64,000 nt of DNA, from NCBI GenBank assembly GCA_020796225.1, contig CM036753.1, positions 68,108,365-68,172,364 on the forward strand, written 5' to 3'. The notes beneath the pieces were generated by a model, which saw nothing but the letters and a program-made list of their open reading frames with translations, made no database searches and had not been told where the DNA came from. The translations under genes and the position numbers were made by a program. Of this stretch, positions 60,601 to 64,000 are shown one piece after another; position 1 is the first letter of the stretch, and the number at the start of each line of letters is the position of its first letter. This DNA comes from Arion vulgaris (Eukaryota; Mollusca; Gastropoda; Stylommatophora; Arionidae).

Positions 60601-63582
60601 AGCAGAGAGAGTTGTGGAGAGACATGATTGCCTACGTCGGCAGGCATGGCACTTGAGTGCTTGAATACAATTTTCGTTAAATTGATGTATTGAAAATTGA
60701 CATTTTAACGCCTTGGATTGACTTTTTTGCAACGGGTTTCCACGTGTGACTGGACCCTTCTCCACAGAAATGCAAGTCACATGCTATAAATTCGTTCCAA
60801 AATTCGTGATCATCTTTACCGACCGATATAAAATCATCCACTGACATAAATTCTTGATTTTTATATTTTTAGATAGGTAACAGTGACGACGTTCCAAAAG
60901 TGTTTTTTGCCCACCCAAAATTGTAGTTATGTAAGATTTGATTATATGTTATTACTAATTTAACAGCGATGTTGATTTTGTATGATTTTGGAATGTTAAC
61001 GGTACGAAAGTGAAGTATTGACGTCAAAATGCCAATGTGTGCTCCACGTGCAATTCTGTAGTAGTTAAAATCGGGAATCCCGTGAAATTAATAATTTCAC
61101 ACTGTATGTGAAAGATTGTCATTGGCGTGTCACAAACCATTTATTTGCATTACTTGAAGCGGAAGGTACTATTTTATTATTAGTATTAGAAATGAGTTTG
61201 AAGTGTAAATTCACTACCATGCAGAAGGTGACTGCACAACTGTATAGCTACTTCTGCAGAGAAGCCAGACGTGGTGGTTTATATCACAACTTACAAGACC
61301 CGAAGAGGAGAACACAACATGCTCTTGGTATAAGTAGAGTGTCATTTTGCCGTTGGATAGAACAGGACTGTAGTGATGAACGTAAGGAACACAGAAAAGG
61401 CCGGAAACGGAAAACTGACGATTTCGATAAAGATGTTATTGTGAGAGAGATTCATAAAATGTTTAAGGCCAATGATGTGGTTACACTACGTAAATTGAAA
61501 TCACGTCTGCGAATTCAATGTGATATTGATATATCTAAAATCGCCTTATGGAGAGTTGTTAGGTGCAGCGGTTTCACTTTTCGGAAATCTAGTACAGGTC
61601 GGAATATAGTTTGTAAGAAAACGCATCTGATAGCTGAACGAAGCAAATATCTGCGTGAGATACGGAAGCGTAGGACGGAAGGTTACGATATTGTATATCT
61701 GGACGAATCGTGGGTAAATGCTCACCATACGTTTGATAAAGAACGGCAAACAACGGAACTAAGAAAAGGGAAATTCCAAGCAGCAAGAGGCAACGCATTG
61801 TGATAGGTCATGCAGGCAGCAAAGCAAATGGTCTTGTCAGTGGCGCAGAACTTATTTTCCAAGCACTGTCTACAGATGGTAGGGACTACCACACCGAAAT
61901 GAACGGACATATTTTCAGGGATTGGTTAGCGAACACACTTCTGCCTGCTCTGGATAGGCCGTCGTGCATTATAATGGACAATGCCTCCTTTTCATTATGT
62001 AGTGGTGCATGCAGACAAAATTCCCACCTCATCAAGCACAAAACAAGACATCATGGCGTGGCTTGCAAAAGAAAATATATCGTTTTGTTGCAACAATTTT
62101 AAAACTGAGTTGTTGCAACTGGTGAGACAGACTAAGAAGTCAAAGATTTTTATAATCGATAAAGTCATTGCTGAGCACGGCCACACTTCTCTTCGATTAG
62201 CACCTTACCATTCACATCTCAATCCCACTGAGCTTGTGTGGGCTGCAGTCAAAGGTCAAGTTGCAGCAGTAAACAAGACTTTCAAACTTCGTGATGTAAA
62301 AGTCCTAACACGTGATGCCCTCACAAAAATAGATATAGAATACTGGAACAAATGTGAAGAACATGTGCTCCGAGAAGAAGAGGCATATTGGCAACGAGAT
62401 GGTTTGTATTTTCTCCAGCCCGCAGCAGTAGTCAATCTCTTCAACTTTTCAGACTCCGAATCTAAAGCTAACATCCCATTTGCTTTCACCTTCACCAGTT
62501 GCCATACAATACCAGGGACTGGCAACAACTACCAAAGGTACGTCAATTTTATCGCCAAAGATAATATCAACATAAAAACACCCATGAAGAAAAAGCTAAC
62601 CATGTCACATTGCTTTTTATAATATGTAATAGGATTACGCCTTTGCAAACATTCGCCACCATTTTGTGTATTACTGTAAATTCTAAACTTTGATTATCAT
62701 TTTGTTGTGCTTATGCAAAATTATATAACAAAAACGTTTTTGCATCAACTAAGCTACCTACCAATTAGTTAAACATGGATTCGTAAACGTCGTGAGGTAT
62801 ATAAGACTGCATGCAAAACATTACTTGTATCCATCAGATAGATTTCGTACAAATTAAACCTAAGTGTGATCACGAATTTTGGAACGAACTTATAATAGTA
62901 TTACGCAAAGCACAAACTGTAGCTCTAGCAGCAGTTATAGGGATCTCCAAAAAATTCACCCGTGAACAACTGCGCGATCAATATTGAAACCCACGACCGT
63001 AGGAACTCAAGGCAAACGGAATAACTACTTCGCAACATTGATTCATAAAAACATTAGACATGTAAAGACACATATAATGAGTGGAAAAAACAAGGGGGGA
63101 AAAATGACAAAATGATGACAATTAAAACTAAATAAATATTCAACATACTTGCAGAACTGGTAAAATGACAATTAAAACGAAATGAATATTCAACATACTT
63201 GCAGAACTGGTAAAATGACAATTAAAACTAAATAAATATTCAACATACTTGCAGAACTGGTAAAATGACAATTAAAACTAAATAAATATTCAACATACTT
63301 GCAGAACTGGTAAAATGACAATTAAAACTAAATAAATATTCAACATACTTGCAGAACTGGTAACATGACAATTAAAACTAAATAAATATTCAACATACTT
63401 GCAGAACTGGTAAAATGACAGTTAAAACTAAATAAATATTCAACATACTTGCAGAACTGGTAAATGATTTTTTCAAGTACAAGCATTGGTCCTGTGCTGC
63501 CAAGGATGTTGAGAGGCTGACCTCCAAAGAGGGCAAACCCGACACCAGTTACAGCTGCTGCCAAAATGCATTCCATGACCCC
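46930..63582 (-). CDS. SLC4: SLC4-family sodium-coupled bicarbonate transporter, 5'-partial, 11 exons
   Basis: Exons in transcript order: 63582-63449, 59006-58738, 57131-56881, 54878-54765, 54358-54191, 52734-52556, 52022-51950, 50893-50825, 49045-48869, 48361-48215 and 47160-46930. They give 603 residues with no stop and exact phases. Landmarks are [116 protein letters not shown] and [14 protein letters not shown]. These define the HCO3- transporter membrane domain. [15 protein letters not shown] is the form found in Na+-coupled members rather than AE1-3 exchangers. From family knowledge it is a plasma-membrane dimer moving HCO3-/CO3 2- with Na+ for pH control. The cytoplasmic N-domain and TM1-2 lie beyond the window. 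The assignment among NBC, NDCBE and NDAE types is open. Confidence 0.94.
47475..47700 (+). pseudogene. LINE 3' fragment (RNase H-bearing type)
   Basis: It encodes [29 protein letters not shown].. and [16 protein letters not shown], with the usual CxCG..T(A/P)EHLLQ..CP layout of LINE ends. Confidence 0.6.
47893..48145 (-). mobile_element. tRNA-derived SINE T3, copy 2, intact boxes
   Basis: On the minus strand the head reads GTCTGTAGCTCAAGCGGTAG with A-box-like TAGCTCAAGCGG and B-box GGTTCAAACCC. The T3 body and a tail near gcaattttcattc follow. Confidence 0.82.
48215..48361 (-). CDS. SLC4: SLC4 exon 10 (end of TM14, start of cytoplasmic tail)
   Basis: The acceptor is gtttcaactgtcag and the donor is gtatgc. 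It encodes 49 residues in phase 0, [30 protein letters not shown] and then a Lys/Asp-rich tail. (F/Y)(T/S)xxEL.xLDDLxP is the usual membrane-to-tail junction in this family. Confidence 0.93.
48488..48675. mobile_element. Short TTAA-flanked MITE, family 2, copy 2
   Basis: It begins TTAACTCCTTGTGGACCA and ends tggtcaactaagagTTAA. It is 188 bp, related along its length to 14835-14978, with an extra internal gcattttttact-type duplication. Confidence 0.75.
48869..49045 (-). CDS. SLC4: SLC4 exon 9 (TM12-TM13 region)
   Basis: The acceptor is caatttctttcag and the donor is gtaggt. It encodes 59 residues in phase 0, [33 protein letters not shown] and ..IIFPLL. KYQPDxxYLRxVPxxRVHIFT is conserved in Na+-coupled members. 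Confidence 0.94.
49110..49685 (-). pseudogene. LINE (RNase H-bearing) 3' region
   Basis: The minus strand reads ..[27 protein letters not shown].., then ..[14 protein letters not shown] is the RNase H end motif. It is similar along its length to 59490-60030. Confidence 0.65.
49686..50429. other. SLC4 intron, nothing recognised
   Basis: No coding frame or known repeat found. Probably decayed LINE sequence in part. Confidence 0.45.
50430..50745 (-). pseudogene. LINE RT C-terminal end
   Basis: The minus strand encodes [40 protein letters not shown] and [17 protein letters not shown], the same type as 55300-55690. Confidence 0.78.
50825..50893 (-). CDS. SLC4: SLC4 exon 8
   Basis: The acceptor is tctgttacag and the donor is gtatat. 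It encodes 23 residues in phase 0, [20 protein letters not shown] and GMQ. [14 protein letters not shown] is diagnostic. Confidence 0.94.
50985..51115 (-). repeat. LINE-related fragment
   Basis: tcaacctccttcatcaatgt and neighbouring bases match the LINE 3' region at 7565-7700 and 43085-43215. Confidence 0.45.
51150..51365 (+). mobile_element. Decayed T4-type SINE
   Basis: It retains tgctcacctcatgctccaaa, cagaaattgctgatcccagt and gtaggtaagattgagt of the T4 body. Heavily mutated. Confidence 0.5.
51540..51797 (+). mobile_element. R1 retroposon, 9-bp TSD
   Basis: GTACGCTCA at 51531-51539 and 51798-51806 flanks a plus-oriented R1 in an SLC4 intron. Confidence 0.9.
51950..52022 (-). CDS. SLC4: SLC4 exon 7
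   Basis: The acceptor is taatttcctcag and the donor is gtaagt. This 73-nt exon completes Arg and then encodes [20 protein letters not shown] and NILK. REQRVT is a family signature. Confidence 0.93.
52556..52734 (-). CDS. SLC4: SLC4 exon 6 (TM9-TM10 region)
   Basis: The acceptor is ctcaatgacag and the donor is gtagtt. It encodes [15 protein letters not shown].., [19 protein letters not shown] and ..PTFLGV, phase 0 to phase 2. GYHLDLL and the GLPW..ATV block are conserved. Confidence 0.94.
52979..53232 (-). mobile_element. Divergent R1-like retroposon, 9-bp TSD
   Basis: ACCAATGCT at 52970-52978 and 53233-53241 flanks it. The head (cgcccgagtgattaccggga) and central gtcataagaggcgacta block match R1, but the body differs strongly. 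It is an R1 subfamily or sister family. Confidence 0.88.
53400..53485 (-). mobile_element. tRNA-like SINE head fragment
   Basis: The minus strand reads gtttttgtggctgagctgtt .. gggttcaaacctgggg. A- and B-box-like spacing is about right. Fragment only. Confidence 0.4.
53865..54175 (-). pseudogene. LINE RT C-terminal fragment
   Basis: The minus strand encodes [20 protein letters not shown] and [20 protein letters not shown]. It abuts SLC4 exon 54191-54358, starting only about 16 bases into the intron after its donor. Confidence 0.8.
54191..54358 (-). CDS. SLC4: SLC4 exon 5 (TM8 region)
   Basis: The acceptor is atctttcttcag and the donor is gtgaga. It encodes 56 residues in phase 0, including [19 protein letters not shown] and [20 protein letters not shown]. 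The latter marks Na+-coupled SLC4 members. Confidence 0.95.
54571..54601. repeat. (CT)n(AT)n microsatellite
   Basis: A CT run followed by an AT run in an SLC4 intron, like 26213-26252. Confidence 0.9.
54765..54878 (-). CDS. SLC4: SLC4 exon 4 (TM7 region)
   Basis: The acceptor is gaactttag and the donor is gtggga. It encodes 38 residues in phase 0, [20 protein letters not shown].. to ..LIVPSEFK, corresponding to the vertebrate VRSTISDFAVFLTI..LxVPxxF segment. Confidence 0.93.
54970..55185 (+). mobile_element. tRNA-derived SINE-like element T5
   Basis: tRNA-like head with gtgtctctgcagtgaagaag and B-box-like GGGTTTGAATCTG, followed by an AT-rich body. This is the only copy seen in the window, so family status is inferred. 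Confidence 0.5.
55300..55690 (+). pseudogene. LINE RT C-terminal end, copy 1
   Basis: It encodes ..[40 protein letters not shown] and [18 protein letters not shown].. It is over 90 percent identical by eye to 57472-57882. Confidence 0.85.
55760..55975 (-). pseudogene. LINE RT C-terminal fragment
   Basis: The minus strand encodes [27 protein letters not shown].. and [10 protein letters not shown]. Diverged relative of the neighbouring LINE ends. Confidence 0.65.
56190..56375 (-). repeat. Repeat pair with 57237-57415
   Basis: gaattcaggcatagtcaggg .. ccccaacttctaacttctga is shared with the second copy. On the minus strand the second copy has YKYLRSW-like sequence, so this may be an inner LINE RT part. 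Confidence 0.5.
56560..56700 (+). repeat. LINE 3' tail repeat (Q) with (AATC)n end
   Basis: ggagttcgtgcactgcttct, gtgtaagaaaaagatcggag and the tail aatcaatcaatcaatcaatc. Confidence 0.75.
56881..57131 (-). CDS. SLC4: SLC4 exon 3 (glycosylated extracellular loop and TM6)
   Basis: The acceptor is cttattttcag and the donor is gtaagt. It encodes [17 protein letters not shown].., ..INATMEG.. and the hydrophobic stretch [19 protein letters not shown]. The loop holds sequons NFT, NMT, NES and NAT, plus NYT just before the junction. Five sequons in the extracellular loop 3 equivalent suggest heavy N-glycosylation. Confidence 0.93.
57237..57415 (-). repeat. Repeat pair with 56190-56375
   Basis: The minus strand reads ..[11 protein letters not shown].., recalling the FxYLGSW motif of LINE reverse transcriptases. 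The decay prevents a firm call. Confidence 0.5.
57472..57882 (+). mobile_element. 5'-truncated LINE insertion with 10-bp TSD
   Basis: TGGTCAGTAG at 57462-57471 and 57883-57892 bounds the insertion. Inside, the frame runs [18 protein letters not shown].. to the conserved [13 protein letters not shown] end with one frameshift, and the 3' end reads ccttgatgatg. It is a very recent, short LINE copy. Confidence 0.9.
57975..58170 (-). mobile_element. tRNA-derived SINE T2, diverged
   Basis: The minus strand shows a tRNA-like head (agctgtgacagctttgtagt ..) and the T2 body (tctcaggttgacccaggcct). Confidence 0.65.
58171..58737. other. SLC4 intron, nothing recognised
   Basis: AT-rich, directly behind the donor of exon 58738-59006. 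No repeat identified. Confidence 0.55.
58738..59006 (-). CDS. SLC4: SLC4 exon 2 (TM4-TM5)
   Basis: The acceptor is gtccattgcag and the donor is gtaagt. It encodes [18 protein letters not shown].., [19 protein letters not shown] and FIYEAFAKL, then begins the extracellular loop (..PHCFCNYTA), phase 2 to phase 1. The ITRFTEE motif is nearly universal in SLC4. Confidence 0.95.
59085..59195 (-). pseudogene. LINE RT C-terminal fragment interrupted by SINE
   Basis: It matches 53985-54110 (ttaatttgttgtttcttgat .. ggtctcttcttgatta). The T1 SINE at 59196-59398 sits at its right end. Confidence 0.72.
59196..59398 (+). mobile_element. tRNA-derived SINE T1, intact boxes, 11-bp TSD
   Basis: The best copy: A box TAGCGCGTTGG and B box GGTTCAATTCC, with complementary TCTGCC/GGCAGA ends of the tRNA-like head. 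ATTACGTTGAC at 59185-59195 and 59399-59409 is the target-site duplication. It sits in a LINE remnant (59085-59195). Confidence 0.94.
59490..60030 (-). pseudogene. LINE (RNase H-bearing) 3' region, copy 2
   Basis: It pairs with 49110-49685 (cagcatgcggcgactgacag, ccagagtcttatgttggcga, cacatagtgttcaaatt). No long frame remains. Confidence 0.6.
60205..60662 (+). pseudogene. LINE RT C-terminal end
   Basis: Across frames it reads [57 protein letters not shown] and [14 protein letters not shown]. Complete protein end of a jockey/RTE-like LINE, with two frame breaks. Confidence 0.85.
60787..62892 (+). mobile_element. Tc1/mariner-superfamily DNA transposon with 26-bp TIRs
   Basis: The terminal inverted repeats 60787-60812 and 62867-62892 match at 25 of 26 positions (TAARTTCGTTCCAAAATTCG.. 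and on). TA dinucleotides flank both ends (60785-60786 and 62893-62894), as expected for this superfamily. The 2.1-kb element holds one broken transposase gene and lies in an SLC4 intron on the opposite strand. Confidence 0.93.
61192..62622 (+). pseudogene. DDE transposase of the TIR element, two frameshifts
   Basis: The likely start is ATG 61192 ([12 protein letters not shown]..). The N-terminal part is basic with helix-turn-helix-like segments (..[17 protein letters not shown]). The first catalytic Asp is in YLDESW at 61702-61704, the second in IIMDNASF at 61977-61979, and the Glu in HLNPTELVW at 62230-62232. The frame is broken near 61740-61795, just before [14 protein letters not shown], and again by an extra T in the run 61989-61992. 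Allowing for the extra base, 83 residues separate the second Asp from the Glu. That is far more than the 34-39 of classic Tc1/mariner and close to the DD82E (Sailor) group that I recall from the literature. The protein is not functional as it stands, but the low decay suggests recent activity. Confidence 0.9.
63121..63464. repeat. 50-bp tandem array, about 6.9 units, carrying an SLC4 splice donor
   Basis: Units start at 63121, 63171, 63221, 63271, 63321, 63371 and 63421, each 50 bp and nearly identical (single-base variants in units 2, 5 and 7). The rightmost unit overlaps the last 16 bases of SLC4 exon 63449-63582 and its donor. Every other unit therefore carries a copy of that exon end plus gtatgttg on the minus strand. 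Confidence 0.97.
63449..63582 (-). CDS. SLC4: SLC4 exon 1 of window (TM2/TM3 region)
   Basis: The acceptor is ttgtttttttcag and the donor is gtatgt. It encodes [20 protein letters not shown], then [12 protein letters not shown] and ..IIYQFC, phase 0 to phase 2. QPLxILGSTGP is the re-entrant TM3 half-helix that lines the ion site in SLC4 structures. The last 16 bases and the donor are the final unit of a 50-bp tandem array running on into the intron. Confidence 0.94.
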
Positions 63583-64000
63583 CTGAAAAAAACAATAGAA
63601 TGAATAAAGAAGACTTTAAAATATTTTGAATCCTTATTCTCCTGAATACTAAATCGGTGTCATATTCACTCGACCAACCGTATCTCTCTCAGGACAAAAT
63701 GAGCAATTAAATAATATGAACCGCCCACCCTCATCTCCTCTCCCCCAAACTAAAATAATCTTATATATATATTATATATATATAAAACACAACGAGTCCG
63801 ACACATAGTATTGACATCTTTTTATTGAGTGGATTTGACAGGACAATAAAAGTTAAATTACTATAATGCTGTTGTAAGAATTGAACATTTCACAAATCCT
63901 ATGAAAAACGCATAAGTGCGTGTAAATATAATTGTTCTAGAACAGTTTTCATAATTCTATGGACATTAACAAAAATAGTAGTTCAACGTACACACGCTGT
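63583..64000. other. SLC4 intron upstream of first visible exon
   Basis: Contains a (TA)n tract near 63760-63785 and otherwise nothing I recognise. The preceding exon lies outside the window. Confidence 0.6.

Noticed and set aside
63121..63464. CRISPR-like regular repeats
   Set aside because: The units are contiguous 50-bp tandem copies with no distinct spacers and overlap a coding exon of an animal gene.

Overview
This is AT-rich animal nuclear DNA. It holds parts of two intron-rich, conserved genes in convergent orientation, and the rest is a dense mix of transposable-element remnants. All 22 splice junctions between called exons are GT-AG and phase-consistent. The gene families, the tRNA-derived SINEs and the LINE, piggyBac and Tc1/mariner remnants point to an invertebrate metazoan. 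A mollusc or other lophotrochozoan is my guess, but the window does not prove it.

Left part (332-32492, + strand): the 3' part of an FHIP2-type gene (FAM160B1/RAI16-like), a subunit of the FTS-Hook-FHIP dynein adaptor. Thirteen exons encode about 710 C-terminal residues ending at a stop at 32490-32492. The N-terminal exons lie left of the window. A fourteenth, phase-compatible candidate exon sits at 19062-19172. The introns carry SINEs, LINE fragments, a gutted piggyBac element and MITEs.

Middle (about 32.5-46.9 kb): intergenic. It begins with a T-rich degenerate repeat behind the FHIP2 stop. It then holds a mariner-type MITE, two copies of a TTAA-flanked MITE, several LINE 3' ends, a duplicated LINE segment (38.46 and 39.3 kb) and long stretches in which I recognise nothing.

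Right part (63582-46930, - strand): the 3' part of an SLC4-family gene, most like the Na+-coupled bicarbonate transporters. Eleven exons encode 603 residues: the membrane domain from about TM2/TM3 onward, a sequon-rich extracellular loop and a C-terminal tail with PPAY and a final TKL. The 5' exons lie beyond 64000. The first visible exon ends inside a 50-bp tandem array, so its 5' splice site is repeated seven times. A nearly complete Tc1/mariner-superfamily transposon (60787-62892) with 26-bp inverted repeats and a wide D-E spacing sits in the next intron.

Repeats: the commonest is a roughly 250-bp retroposon with a (GAA)n tail, here called R1. It occurs about a dozen times in both orientations, and seven or more copies have target-site duplications that can be read directly. 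Its head or tail is also found joined to other modules, including a two-headed copy fused to a LINE 3' end. The two host genes have no evident functional link; the main novelty lies in the retroposon architecture and the amplified splice donor.
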